This document shows, piece by piece, positions 1 to 8,720 of a stretch of DNA of 64,000 nucleotides. The notes beneath the pieces were generated by a model. It did no database searches and was not told the origin of the DNA. It was given only the letters and a program-made list of their open reading frames with translations. Location: the NCBI GenBank assembly GCA_963668605.1, contig OY764903.1:4712001-4776000 (forward strand), given 5' to 3'. A program made the translations under genes and the position numbers. Numbering within the stretch: the first letter of the stretch is position 1; each line of letters begins with the position of its first letter. Origin of the DNA: G963668605 sp963668605 (lineage in GTDB: Bacteria > Acidobacteriota > Terriglobia > Bryobacterales > Bryobacteraceae).

Positions 1-2
1 CC

Positions 3-860
3 GGCCTCTATGAAAACGAAATCGTCGACGCGTTCGACGGGTCGCTCAAAAAGCTCTGGCAGTATCGCAGCTTCGCCGAAACCAACGGCAGCGGCTCGCA
101 TCACATCGACATCGCCGATGTCGACGGCGACGGCAAGGACGAGGTCTTCGACGGCACCACGTTGCTGAACCCGAACGGCACGATGCGCTGGTCGATCTAT
201 CGCGAGCATCCCGACATCGTCGCCATCAAGCACATCCTGCCCAACTCGAAAGACCGCCAGGTGTACTATGCCGTGGAGAGCAACGTGCATGCGGGCGCTT
301 ACGTGGTGGATGCCAAGACAGGCAAGATCATCTGGAAAGTGAATCGCGAAGATGATCCGCGCTGGGTCCATGCGCACACCGGTTGGGCCGCGAAGATCTG
401 GGACGGCGATCCCGGCTTTCAGATGCTGACCAATCGCGATGGGCACGAGACCAAGGACACGGTACTCTTCGCTTCGGACGGCAAAATCCTGATGAACCCG
501 TTCCCGAGAGGCTGGCGCCCGGCCAACTGGACCGGCGGCCCGGTGCGCGACCTGATGTCGAGCGACGGAAAGAGTTTCGGCCGCTTCACAGGCAAGGCCG
601 TGGAGACGATTCCTGGAGTCTCCGCCAACGAAATGCCGGGCGGCAGTTGCAGCATGAGCGCGGATCTCGCCGGCGACTATCGCGATGAAGTGATCTGTGA
701 AGGCAAGACGAAGGAGGGCAATCCCGCCGTCTTCGTTTACACGAACATCACTCCCATCGACCGGCGCGAAATTACCCGCACGGCCAGCCGCGAGTATCGT
801 CTCTGGCTCGCCCGCAACAAAGGCGGCGGCTATCCGTCATACTTTGAATGGGAGCCTTAG
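3..860 (+). CDS. Rhamnogalacturonan lyase-like protein (PL11-like), 5' end missing
   Basis: The reading frame is open from the window edge, so only the last 285 residues are present. A calcium-loop motif DVDGDGKDEV lies near fragment residue 39, and aspartate-rich repeats follow (VVDAKTGKIIW, then GDYRDEVI near the C-terminus). The ending, with YTNITPIDRR and a YRLWLARNKGGGYP segment, resembles the C-terminus of family 11 rhamnogalacturonan lyases (IYTNT..., YRL.A.QN.GYNQP). Such enzymes cleave the pectin backbone outside the cytoplasm by beta-elimination. The family call is from pattern memory; a general FG-GAP/beta-propeller glycan lyase is the alternative. The next gene starts 3 bases downstream in the same frame. 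Confidence 0.7.
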   Translation, partial: GLYENEIVDAFDGSLKKLWQYRSFAETNGSGSHHIDIADVDGDGKDEVFDGTTLLNPNGTMRWSIYREHPDIVAIKHILPNSKDRQVYYAVESNVHAGAYVVDAKTGKIIWKVNREDDPRWVHAHTGWAAKIWDGDPGFQMLTNRDGHETKDTVLFASDGKILMNPFPRGWRPANWTGGPVRDLMSSDGKSFGRFTGKAVETIPGVSANEMPGGSCSMSADLAGDYRDEVICEGKTKEGNPAVFVYTNITPIDRREITRTASREYRLWLARNKGGGYPSYFEWEP

Positions 861-863
861 TGC

Positions 864-1619
864 GTGGAATCCGGAGATCTGGCGGAGCAGTTTGCAATTC
901 TCGACCTGGAGCCTAACGCCTCTTCCGAAGAGTTGCGGGCCGCCTATCTCGATCTGGTAAAGGTTTGGCATCCGGATCGCTACCAGCATGAATCGGCGCG
1001 GCTGCGCAAGCGTGCCGAAGAGAAATTGAAGGCGATCAATCGGGCCTATGACCTGATCCGCTTCGGCTCGACCGCACCGGCCGCGACATGCACGGGGAGC
1101 GCCTCGCCGCTCTCCGTGATGCTTTTCCCAAAAGACTTCGGGGGCTCGTGGGGCTACGTCAACGTGGAGGGCAAACTCGCCATTTCACCGCGCTTCGAGG
1201 CAGCCGCACCGTTCGCCGATGGTCTCGCGCGGATTCGCGAGCGCGCGCAGTGGGGGTATATCAATCTGCGCGGCGAGCATGTCATCGCGCCGGAATTTGT
1301 AAACGCCCGCGATTTCTCCGAAGGCCTGGCAGCCGTCGTATTCCGTGAGAAGTGGGGCTACATCGACAAGAGCGGGCGTTATCTCATCAACGCGCTTTAC
1401 GACGACGCTTCGGCCTTCTCCGGCGGTTTGGGCGCGGTGCTTTGGAATGGCCGCTGGGGTTACCTCGACCGCACCGGTTCGTTCGTGATCAAGCCGCGCT
1501 ATGACGAGGCACTGGCGTTTAGCAACGGCTGGGCAGACGTACGCATCGGCGCACGCTGGGGAAGGACCAATAGCGCCGGCGAAGTCTTCTTCACGGACAA
1601 GGCCGGCCTCGAAGCCTGA
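864..1619 (+). CDS. J-domain protein fused to WG repeats
   Basis: 251 residues with a GTG start 3 bases after the preceding stop. Residues 9-67 form a J-domain, with the diagnostic HPD at 36-38 (VWHPDRY) and a typical helix IV (AINRAYDLI), so it should stimulate an Hsp70 (DnaK) ATPase. From residue 95 onward there are five WG-type repeats (SWGYVNVEGK, QWGYINLRGE, KWGYIDKSGR, RWGYLDRTGS, RWGRTNSAGE). These are beta repeats usually assigned to binding or scaffolding. There is no Gly/Phe region and no zinc finger, so it is not DnaJ itself but a J-domain cochaperone with its own client- or partner-binding module. No signal peptide is seen; it is presumably cytoplasmic. Confidence 0.8.
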   Translation: MESGDLAEQFAILDLEPNASSEELRAAYLDLVKVWHPDRYQHESARLRKRAEEKLKAINRAYDLIRFGSTAPAATCTGSASPLSVMLFPKDFGGSWGYVNVEGKLAISPRFEAAAPFADGLARIRERAQWGYINLRGEHVIAPEFVNARDFSEGLAAVVFREKWGYIDKSGRYLINALYDDASAFSGGLGAVLWNGRWGYLDRTGSFVIKPRYDEALAFSNGWADVRIGARWGRTNSAGEVFFTDKAGLEA

Positions 1620-1629
1620 TTTCTACCAC

Positions 1630-2562
1630 CTACTTCGCGGCGCGGACGCGCACCTGATCGTAGATCACACGCGCCTGTTCGAGCGACGCGAACGAGGTGC
1701 CAGGCAATTGAGCCGATGCGGTTCCCGTCGCGACGCCCCAACGCGAGTTTTCAGCGAAATTGCCGCCGTTGACCGCGGCCCAGACGAACGCTGCGGCCAT
1801 CGCGTCTCCGGAACCGATCGGGCTGACCGCGTCGATGCGCGGGGCCAGTATCTCCAGCAACTCGCCGTCCAGCGCGCCGACGGCTCCGCGGCTGCCCAGC
1901 GAAAGCAGAACGGACTCCGCACCCATCGCGCGAATGCGTTCCGCAGCGTCGAGATAGTGGGATCGCGTCAACAGTGCCTGATTGAGCAGGCGCTCGGCTT
2001 CGGCCTGATTGGGCGAGACCACGGTCGGGCCGGCTTCGATGCCCTCGAGCAGCGCTTCGCCGTCGGTGTCGAGCAGCGTCTTGACGCCGCGCTTGCGGGA
2101 CTCTGTAATCAACTTGCTGTAGAAATCGTGGGGCACGCCGGGCGGCAGGCTGCCGCAAAGCATCAGCCATTCTGCACGAATCAGGTTCGCGAAGACAGTT
2201 TGCTCAATGTGCTCCACCTCATCCGGTTCGAGTTCCGGACCCGCCTCGTTGAGCTTAACCGTCAGTCCCTGCTTGTCGGTAATCGTAAGGTTCGTGCGCA
2301 GATCCTTGCGGATTGCCACCAAGTCGACCGGATACCCACAGCAGTTGATCAGCAGTTCCTTGAATCGCTCGCCGGTGCTGCCGCCGCATGTCGCGATGGC
2401 CAGCGTCTGGCCTCCGAAGGAGTGAATCACAGCGGACGCGTTGATGCCGCGTCCGCCCGCACTCTCTTTCCGAGAGAGGATGTAGCTGCGGTCTTCAAAC
2501 ACTAGACGGTCCGCTAGCACTGTCCGGTCGACCGCCGGATTAATGGTCAGTGTGATGATCAA
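1630..2562 (-). CDS. PfkB-family kinase, 1-phosphofructokinase-like
   Basis: The protein begins IITLTINPAVDRTV, the typical N-terminus of 1-phosphofructokinase/tagatose-6-phosphate kinase. It has the first PfkB signature (AGGRGINASAVIHSFGG) and the second, C-terminal one with the catalytic aspartate (SPIGSGDAMAAAF). It should phosphorylate a sugar phosphate at C1 using ATP. The start is taken as TTG at 2562, giving 310 residues, the normal family length; a longer reading to 2712 adds about 50 unrelated residues. The neighbouring exporter starts divergently 26 bases away, also at TTG, so the promoters must be very compact or overlap coding sequence. Fructose-1-P and tagatose-6-P specificity cannot be separated by eye. 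Confidence 0.8.
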   Translation of the reverse strand: MIITLTINPAVDRTVLADRLVFEDRSYILSRKESAGGRGINASAVIHSFGGQTLAIATCGGSTGERFKELLINCCGYPVDLVAIRKDLRTNLTITDKQGLTVKLNEAGPELEPDEVEHIEQTVFANLIRAEWLMLCGSLPPGVPHDFYSKLITESRKRGVKTLLDTDGEALLEGIEAGPTVVSPNQAEAERLLNQALLTRSHYLDAAERIRAMGAESVLLSLGSRGAVGALDGELLEILAPRIDAVSPIGSGDAMAAAFVWAAVNGGNFAENSRWGVATGTASAQLPGTSFASLEQARVIYDQVRVRAAK

Positions 2563-2588
2563 ATCCCATTCTACGTTACCCTGAAAGA

Positions 2589-3494
2589 TTGAGAAATCAT
2601 CCGCATTTTCGCGCTTACGCCGCCTTGGCCGCGGTCTGCTTTTTTTGGGGCACGACATATCTTGCCATCCGTATGGCGCTCGAGTGTTTTTCGCCGCTGA
2701 TTCTGGTCGCATCGCGTTTTCTCATCTCCGGCGCGCTGATGCTGGCAGTGGCATGGAAAATGGGCGCGCATCTGCCGCGCGGCGAGGAACTCGCACGGAC
2801 GGTGCTGAACGGAATCGTCATCCTCGGCATCGGCAACGCCTGCCTGACCTACTCCGAGACATGGATTGGCAGCGGCATGGCGGCGCTGTTCATTACGACG
2901 TCGCCGTTCTGGCTGGTTGGCATCGAATCTGCGATGGGTGGGGAGAAACTGCACTTGCCGGCGGTCGGAGGAATGCTCGTTGGTTCGATCGGAGCGGCAT
3001 TGCTTGTCGCGCCGGGAGCGATGAGCCAGGGCTTGGGCAGCGACGTAGTGAAAGGTTTTCTTGTGCTGCAAGGCGGTTGCTTGTGCTGGTCGTTAGGCTC
3101 CATCCTGCAGCGCAGGCAGGTAGCCAAAGCGCACCCGATTGTGAGCGGCGCGGTGCAGCAACTGGCCGCCGGCCTGAGTTTCATGATTCCGGCGTTGTTG
3201 ATTCCCGAGCATCCAGTTCACTGGAGCACGCGCGGTATCTTGGCCTTGCTGTATCTGGTAACTTTCGGTTCGATCGTGGGCTATAGCGCCTACATCTATG
3301 CCATGGACAAACTGCCGGTGGCAGTCGTGTCGATTTACACATATATCAATCCAGTAGTGGCGGTGGCGCTAGGCTGGTTGTTCTATAGGGAGCCGTTCGG
3401 CAGGATCGAATCGATCGCGATGCTGATTATTTTTGCGGGCGTTGCGGTTGTGAAGGTGTATGGCCACGGACCCGTGACGAAACACGTAGAGTAA
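2589..3494 (+). CDS. EamA/DMT-family transporter
   Basis: 301 residues, almost entirely hydrophobic, with about ten membrane segments. The start is typical of EamA (DMT superfamily) exporters (AALAAVCFFWGTTYLAIRMAL, with SRFLISGALML following). The second half repeats the fold (GGCLCWSLGSI; IYTYINPVVAVALGWLFYREP), ending with a short basic tail. Family members export amino acids or other metabolites across the inner membrane; the substrate cannot be told. TTG start at 2589, divergent from the PfkB kinase. It converges on the DUF1697 gene, with 12 bases between the stops. Confidence 0.85.
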   Translation: MRNHPHFRAYAALAAVCFFWGTTYLAIRMALECFSPLILVASRFLISGALMLAVAWKMGAHLPRGEELARTVLNGIVILGIGNACLTYSETWIGSGMAALFITTSPFWLVGIESAMGGEKLHLPAVGGMLVGSIGAALLVAPGAMSQGLGSDVVKGFLVLQGGCLCWSLGSILQRRQVAKAHPIVSGAVQQLAAGLSFMIPALLIPEHPVHWSTRGILALLYLVTFGSIVGYSAYIYAMDKLPVAVVSIYTYINPVVAVALGWLFYREPFGRIESIAMLIIFAGVAVVKVYGHGPVTKHVE

Positions 3495-3506
3495 GCGTTA
3501 CACGAG

Positions 3507-4064
3507 TTAGAGAGACGCTTCCACCATCTCCGAAATCTCGCACAATCTCGTGACGGTGTTCCAGTTCCTTCCAGTGCAGGGTGTCCTTAGAGTTTTTTCG
3601 AGGAGTGCCACTGGAAATTTTGTACGTGCCTGGCCATTGGGGAAGTACACATAAAGTTCGCGAGCCGCGATCCGCAATTCCTCCGGATCGACCTTGATGC
3701 CGAGGACCGCTTTGCGGGCTTCCGCATCGGGGACGCCGGATAGAAATATGACAACGAGCTTGTCTGGATCGACGCCGGGTTGCGAGGCGAACGGGTTTCG
3801 GGCAATCACGTCTTTCAGTTCGGAAGCCGTGCGGAGAATGACTTCGGGGCGAAAGCCGAAACTCCGCTCGATCTCGTTCTTTATCCGCGCGGCGAGTGGA
3901 ACGAGGTTCCGCTCCTCAGTCCTGAAAATGACGTTGCCACTCTGTATGTAGGTCTGTGGATCTCGCAACTCCAAAGACTCATAGAGCGCGCGTAACGCGT
4001 CCATCTTGATCTTGTTGTGGCCGCCAATGTTGACGCCACGGAGCAGGGAGACAACAACGGGCAC
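3507..4064 (-). CDS. DUF1697 family protein
   Basis: 185 residues opening SLLRGVNIGGHNKIKM, the hallmark of DUF1697, with the family's central YIQSGNVIF and C-terminal TGRNWNTVTRL. The family has an alpha-beta fold of unknown function and is common in soil bacteria. The GTG start abuts the stop of the upstream zinc-ribbon gene (TAG then GTG with no spacer), so the two are probably co-transcribed and translationally coupled. No signal peptide. Confidence 0.88.
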   Translation of the reverse strand: MPVVVSLLRGVNIGGHNKIKMDALRALYESLELRDPQTYIQSGNVIFRTEERNLVPLAARIKNEIERSFGFRPEVILRTASELKDVIARNPFASQPGVDPDKLVVIFLSGVPDAEARKAVLGIKVDPEELRIAARELYVYFPNGQARTKFPVALLEKTLRTPCTGRNWNTVTRLCEISEMVEASL

Positions 4065-4706
4065 CTAGTCCTTTTCGAGGACTTTCGCGCCGAGTGCGCC
4101 GCCGATGGCGGGCAGCAGCGTGAAAAAGATAAAGACAAAAAAGAGCGACAGCAGAATCACAGTGGCTACACCCGCCGGATTCTGGAGCACTTTGAGAAAC
4201 TCTTCGACGTTGGCGTCGACAGCGCCGCGTGCGCTGAACTGCTCGCGGTAAAAGGCGGCCAACCCGCCTTTGCTCGAGATGGTGAGCACGCTGATCGTGA
4301 AGAACAGCGTGGCGATAACGAAGCAAAAGATGCCAGTGATCCAGCCCATGCGCATCCCGCTGCGCACGGACAACTCCTGGCCGGTGCGGCGGCGGTAGAG
4401 CCACACTGCTAGAAAACCGGAAGCCAACAGCCAAACCAACAACCAGCCCATCGCAAAAACCGCGGGTAGCGGCACCGTAATTAGGAGCGAGGCGATGCCC
4501 GCGGCTAGGAAGCCGACGCGCACAGCGGCGGTGTTGTGGAAGTTAATCTCAGGCGGGGGAGCGGCGATGACGGGGGGCGCGATCGTGACGACCTGCGGTT
4601 CCGCCTCCGTCTCCAGGGCCGGGTCATCATATTGCGGTCTGCCACACTTGTGGCAGAAACGCGCATCGGGCGGCAGTTGTACGCCACAGGAACAATATTC
4701 CGGCAC
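4065..4706 (-). CDS. Zinc-ribbon membrane protein, function unknown
   Basis: The N-terminus carries a zinc ribbon (CSCG and then CHKCG, four cysteines), followed by a proline-rich linker and about four hydrophobic segments, ending AKVLEKD. The start chosen is GTG at 4706 (protein MPEYCSCG...), which puts the zinc ribbon at the very N-terminus and leaves 76 bases to the divergent dehydrogenase; an in-frame ATG at 4784 would overlap that gene's start. It forms a tight pair with the DUF1697 gene. The cytoplasmic ribbon plus membrane domain suggests a membrane-anchored regulatory or scaffold protein, but no function can be assigned. Confidence 0.7.
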   Translation of the reverse strand: MPEYCSCGVQLPPDARFCHKCGRPQYDDPALETEAEPQVVTIAPPVIAAPPPEINFHNTAAVRVGFLAAGIASLLITVPLPAVFAMGWLLVWLLASGFLAVWLYRRRTGQELSVRSGMRMGWITGIFCFVIATLFFTISVLTISSKGGLAAFYREQFSARGAVDANVEEFLKVLQNPAGVATVILLSLFFVFIFFTLLPAIGGALGAKVLEKD

Positions 4707-4782
4707 AGTTTCAGTGTCCCGCAGAGCGGCATCGGGACGCAAGAGCGGCAGCGCGTGGTTGTATCCTGAAAGATTGATTCCC

Positions 4783-5748
4783 ATGCCGCCTTTGAAACTG
4801 CTTGTTCTGAATAACCCACGCTCGCACTACCTCTCCGCGCTGGAGCGGTTGCCGGAGTCGACGCACATCGTTGTGGGCGACTCGCCGGACATTTTTGCAC
4901 CGCACACCGCCGATGCCGATGCGATTTTCGTAGGCATGAATCAGGGTGAACTGCTCCGGGAACTGCTGCCGCAGGTGAAGCGTGCCCGCTGGATTCACTC
5001 TTTCTCGGCGGGCGTCGAAGGGCTGCTGTTCCCCGAATTTCTCGCGAGCCCGGCGCAGGCCACCAATGGCCGCGGCGTGTTTGCGCGGTCACTGGGCGAG
5101 TTCGTGATCGCGTCCGCTTTGTTTTTCGCGAAGGATCTGCGACGCATGCTGAGCAACCAGGCGGCGGGAAGCTGGAAGCAATTCGACGTCGAAGAGTTGT
5201 ACGGCAAGACAATGGGCATAGTTGGTTACGGCGAGATCGGCCGTGCCACCGCGCGCCTCGCGAGCACCATGGGAATGCAGGTGATCGCGCTGCGGCGGCG
5301 TCCGGAACTGGGCGGCGACGAGTTCGCGTCCCGGATATTGCCGCCCGAAGCGAAGCTGGAGATGCTCGCGGCAGCGGACTACGTGGTCGTTTCCGCCCCG
5401 CTGACGAAGGAGACGCGCGGGCTGATCGGCGAGGCGGAGTTGCGCGCCATGAAGCCGGAAGCCGTAATTGTCAATGTCGGCCGCGGTCCCGTGATTACGG
5501 AAGCCGCGCTGATCCACGCCCTGCGGGAGAAGTGGATCCGCGGCGCGGCGCTGGATGTCTTCGATGAAGAGCCGCTGCCCGCAGGTCATCCGTTCTATGC
5601 AATGGACAACGTGCTGCTTTCGCCGCATTGCGCCGATCACACGCCCGCGTGGATCGAGGCGGGCATGGATCTATTTGTCGAGAATTTCGCCTTGTTCGCC
5701 GAAGGAAAACCACTGCGCAACGTGATCGACAAGGAGCGCGGATACTAA
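4783..5748 (+). CDS. D-isomer-specific 2-hydroxyacid dehydrogenase
   Basis: 321 residues. The NAD-binding motif is GIVGYGEIGRATAR near residue 145. The family signature follows (MKPEAVIVNVGRGPVI), and the substrate-domain end has a catalytic histidine in LSPHCADHT. These proteins reduce 2-ketoacids or oxidise D-2-hydroxyacids with NAD(P)H in the cytoplasm. It ends 1 base before the PLP dehydratase/racemase, implying an operon and perhaps shared work on small hydroxy or amino acids. The substrate cannot be told. The ATG at 4783 fits the family N-terminus (LKLLVLNN). Confidence 0.88.
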   Translation: MPPLKLLVLNNPRSHYLSALERLPESTHIVVGDSPDIFAPHTADADAIFVGMNQGELLRELLPQVKRARWIHSFSAGVEGLLFPEFLASPAQATNGRGVFARSLGEFVIASALFFAKDLRRMLSNQAAGSWKQFDVEELYGKTMGIVGYGEIGRATARLASTMGMQVIALRRRPELGGDEFASRILPPEAKLEMLAAADYVVVSAPLTKETRGLIGEAELRAMKPEAVIVNVGRGPVITEAALIHALREKWIRGAALDVFDEEPLPAGHPFYAMDNVLLSPHCADHTPAWIEAGMDLFVENFALFAEGKPLRNVIDKERGY

Positions 5749-5749
5749 G

Positions 5750-6697
5750 ATGCCTGTGAACCTGGCGGAGATACGCACGGCCGCGGCTCGCATCGGCTCT
5801 ATCGTGCGCAGAACGCCTGTCGTGACTTCAAACGGCTTCGACGCGCAGGCTGGCGCCGCGGTATTTTTCAAGTGCGAGAATTTGCAGCGCGGCGGAGCGT
5901 TCAAGATCCGCGGCGCCGCGAATTTTCTACTCTCGATTCCGGAGAACGAGTTGCCGCGAGGTGTGGTCGCGTTCTCTTCCGGCAACCACGCGCAGGCTGT
6001 CGCGATCGCGGCGAAGACGTTGGGCACGCGCGCCACGATCGTGATGCCCGAAGATGCGCCGCGGTCAAAGATGGAGGCAACCCGCGCGCGCGGCGCCGAG
6101 GTGGTGATCTACGATCGTTTGCGCGAGGATCGCGAGGCGATCGCTCGCAGGATCGCAGACGAGTCGGGCGCGACCGTCGTGCCGCCGTACGATCATCCGT
6201 GGATTATCGCGGGCCAGGGTACGGCCGCGTTGGAGCTGATGGAAGAGTGTGCGGATCTCGATGCGTTGCTCGTGCCGGTCGGGGGCGGCGGCCTGATCTC
6301 CGGCTGCGCGATTGCGGCGAAGGCGCTGAATCCACGCATCCGCGTAATCGGCGTCGAGCCGGCAGACGGCAACGATACATTTCTCTCGCGCCGCAAGGGT
6401 GAGCGCGTGCGGATTCCCGTGCCGGAAACGATCGCCGACGGATTGCGCGCGCAGATGCCGGGCGCCGTCACGTTCCCGATCATTCAGCGCCTGGTCGACG
6501 ACATCGTGCTGGTGAGCGACGATGAGATTCGCACCGCCGTGAAGTTTCTGCTGACGAGGAAGAAGATCCTTGTGGAGCCGAGTGGCGCGGTGGGCGCGGC
6601 GGCTCTGCTGGCGCGCAAGGTGAATGGCGCCACGGGTCGCGTGGGCGTGATTCTATCGGGCGGAAATGTCGATTTCGAGACGCTGGCTGCCTGCTAG
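5750..6697 (+). CDS. PLP-dependent threonine dehydratase / serine racemase-like protein
   Basis: 315 residues of fold-type II PLP enzyme. The Schiff-base lysine is in GGAFKIRGA, the substrate loop is SSGNHAQ, and the phosphate-binding glycine loop is VGGGGL. Length and spacing fit catabolic threonine dehydratase or serine/aspartate racemase, without the C-terminal ACT domain of biosynthetic IlvA. It ends GGNVDFETLAAC, where the family normally stops. The TAG stop lies inside CTAG at 6694-6697, which is also the left boundary of the hairpin element. Confidence 0.87.
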   Translation: MPVNLAEIRTAAARIGSIVRRTPVVTSNGFDAQAGAAVFFKCENLQRGGAFKIRGAANFLLSIPENELPRGVVAFSSGNHAQAVAIAAKTLGTRATIVMPEDAPRSKMEATRARGAEVVIYDRLREDREAIARRIADESGATVVPPYDHPWIIAGQGTAALELMEECADLDALLVPVGGGGLISGCAIAAKALNPRIRVIGVEPADGNDTFLSRRKGERVRIPVPETIADGLRAQMPGAVTFPIIQRLVDDIVLVSDDEIRTAVKFLLTRKKILVEPSGAVGAAALLARKVNGATGRVGVILSGGNVDFETLAAC

Positions 6698-6827
6698 TGT
6701 ACTGCGGCAATAGTTTTTGGGTTTACGGGGGGCGGTCCCCTTGGACCGCGCCGGGTCCCCTGACCCGGCCAAACCCGACCTGGGGATCGGGTCGAGTGCC
6801 GAGGATTGCGCCCCGGCACCCTCCCAC

Positions 6828-6861
6828 ACCACCGGACGTGCGGTTTTCCGCATCCGGCGGT
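6828..6861 (-). ncRNA. Group II intron domain V catalytic hairpin
   Basis: A 34-base hairpin on the minus strand with a GAAA-like terminal loop inside a GCGG/CCGC stem and outer CCGGA/TCCGG pairing. It lies 14 bases downstream of the reverse-transcriptase stop, the expected location. This is the metal-binding core of the ribozyme and the best single marker that the intron RNA is complete at its 3' end. Confidence 0.85.
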
Positions 6862-6875
6862 TGAACCCGGCGACG

Positions 6876-8123
6876 TTACTGCGTGGCAAGATCCGATGGA
6901 AACAGGAAGCCGTACCTTCGTAAAACCGATTTGCTCAGTGCGTTTTGCAGCACGGGTTCTTTGGCCACTGCCCAAGCGCCGCGGCTACTGCCCGCGACAC
7001 CAAGATCGCGACCGCTGATCCCCAGTCGACGCAACCGTCGAAGCCGGCCTCGTCGGTCGTGCCATCTCAACCAGAAGCATTTCCGGATGTGCCTGCGCCC
7101 CCAAGCTTCCAGGTCCCGCAGTGGCCTCCGTACTTCGGCCAGTTGGAAGTAACCCCACCAGCCTCGCACGTACCGGCCCCACTCATCGCGCAGTTGGTTG
7201 CTGCTGCGACTGCGGCGGCCATCCCACATCTGCCTCACCTTTGCCTTGAGTCGCTCCAGGCTTTCCGGTGCGATTCCGATCCGCTTCTTGCGATCCAGTC
7301 GAAAGCCCAGAAACTTGCGTTCCCAGACCCTCCCCGTTCCGCTCTTGGCGGTGTTCACCTGCAAGCGCAGATGCTTCTCGATCCAGCCCTGTACCGAAGC
7401 CAGCGTCCGTTCCGCCGCCGCTTGACTGCCTACGTAGATATTGCAGTCATCCGCATACCGGCAGAATCGGTGCCCTCTTCGTTCCAGTTCCTTGTCGAGC
7501 GCATCCAGATAGATATTGGCCAGCAGCGGAGACAGCGGCCCGCCTTGCGGCGTGCCCTCCTCACTGGCTTCCACCAACCCGTCCACCATCGCTCCCCGCC
7601 GCAGGAATTTCCCAATCAAATGCAACACCCGTTTGTCCCGGATCACTGGCGCGACCCGGCCCATAAGAATGTCGTGATTGACGTGGTCGAAGAACTTCGT
7701 GATGTCTAGATCCACCACCCAGTCCTTCCCTCCCTGCGCATATTGCTGTGCGGCTCGCACGGCGTCCTGTGCGCTGCGCCCCGGCCGGAATCCGTAACTG
7801 TGCCCGCTGAATTGCGGATCGAAGACCGGTGTCAGCACTTGCAATAACAACTGCTGTATGAACCGGTCCTGTACCGTCGGGATGCCCAGTGTCCGCGTGC
7901 CCCCGCTTGGCTTCGGTATCTCTACCCGCCTCACGGGGCTTGGAACGTAGGTCCCCTTCAGGAGTTTGTCTTTGAGGATCCACCAGTTTGCCTTCAGGTG
8001 CGGTCCCAGTTGGGCCGTAGTCATCCGATCAATGCCAGCCGCGCCCTGGTTGCGTTTTACCGCCTTCAGGGCGGACTCGCAATTCTCGTCCGCCACGACC
8101 GTTTCCATCAAAGTCTCGTACAT
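6876..8123 (-). CDS. ltrA: Group II intron reverse transcriptase/maturase, endonuclease-less
   Basis: 415 residues. Reverse-transcriptase blocks are intact: IPKPSGGTRTLGIPTVQDR, YGFRPGRSAQDA, VDLDITKFFDHVNHD, GTPQGGPLSPLLANI and the catalytic RYADD at about 222-226. The maturase (X) region has YVRGWWGYFQL. The protein stops at about residue 415 with no C-terminal HNH/zinc endonuclease domain. It should splice the intron RNA and drive insertion, probably using nascent DNA at replication forks as primer. No frameshift is visible, so the intron may be active. The ATG at 8123 gives the usual N-terminus of such proteins. Confidence 0.93.
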   Translation of the reverse strand: MYETLMETVVADENCESALKAVKRNQGAAGIDRMTTAQLGPHLKANWWILKDKLLKGTYVPSPVRRVEIPKPSGGTRTLGIPTVQDRFIQQLLLQVLTPVFDPQFSGHSYGFRPGRSAQDAVRAAQQYAQGGKDWVVDLDITKFFDHVNHDILMGRVAPVIRDKRVLHLIGKFLRRGAMVDGLVEASEEGTPQGGPLSPLLANIYLDALDKELERRGHRFCRYADDCNIYVGSQAAAERTLASVQGWIEKHLRLQVNTAKSGTGRVWERKFLGFRLDRKKRIGIAPESLERLKAKVRQMWDGRRSRSSNQLRDEWGRYVRGWWGYFQLAEVRRPLRDLEAWGRRHIRKCFWLRWHDRRGRLRRLRRLGISGRDLGVAGSSRGAWAVAKEPVLQNALSKSVLRRYGFLFPSDLATQ

Positions 8124-8651
8124 TGCTCTCCGTCGAAAGGTTCGCGAAGCCCAGCATGGTCTCTCCGCAGTAGGTTCCCGGCGGCTGCACCGCCTCTTCC
8201 TCCCGCACTCACGAGTTGGCTACCGTAGTTGTTGCGCTCGTGATTCGAGTCCTCATATTTCGCCGCTCTTCAGTTCCTTCTCTAGCTCCGTTCCTTGGTT
8301 CTTCGGCCCTTCGCTCCACCGCCGTTACGCGGCTTCTCGGCTACTACGGCCTCTGCTGACTTCTCTCCCGCTCTCGCCGGAGAGATCTCCCCAGGTAAGG
8401 TGCAAAATCTGTCCCCTCGCGCCGACTGGCTCTACCTGATGCGTCTTGATGACCTTTGGGCTTCGCTGTTCAACGCCAACTTGCCGCCCGCACCCGGCCT
8501 CACTGCCAGTTCGTGTTCCTACGGTCGAAGGTTTGCTACGCGCTGCTTTCAGCTTCGCCTCGCGGCTACGCCTTGCGTTTCGCTACGGTTGCCGTCATCG
8601 GCTCCGATTGGCTCCTTTCATCCAATTAGATTCTGCCCATGCTGGGCACAC
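8124..8651 (-). ncRNA. Group II intron 5' structural region (domains I-III)
   Basis: This 528-base stretch has no protein gene. It holds the start of the intron and many short complementary tracts expected of domains I-III. It lies upstream of the reverse transcriptase on the minus strand. The candidate exon-binding GTCGG is at 8422-8426. The detailed fold was not worked out. Confidence 0.75.
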
Positions 8652-8720
8652 GTCGGATTGCGGCTCAGGGGAGCCGCCCCCCGCAACTCAGCAAACCATG
8701 CATTATTGCACTGCACTACA

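Larger units (their letters stand above)
6786..8651 (-). mobile_element. Group II intron, complete, about 1.87 kb
   Basis: Read on the minus strand, the 5' end at 8651 begins GTGTGCCCAGCATGGGC, matching the GTGYG start of bacterial group II introns. The 3' end at 6786 reads CTCGACCCGAT. Domain V is the 34-base hairpin at 6828-6861 (ACCGCC...GCGGAAAACCGC...GGTGGT on the minus strand). Domain VI is the GTGCCG...CGGCAC hairpin just beyond, at about 6795-6820. Domains I-III occupy 8124-8651, and the reverse transcriptase lies in domain IV. A candidate EBS1 (GTCGG, at 8422-8426) can pair with CCGAC at the end of the 5' exon. Confidence 0.88.
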
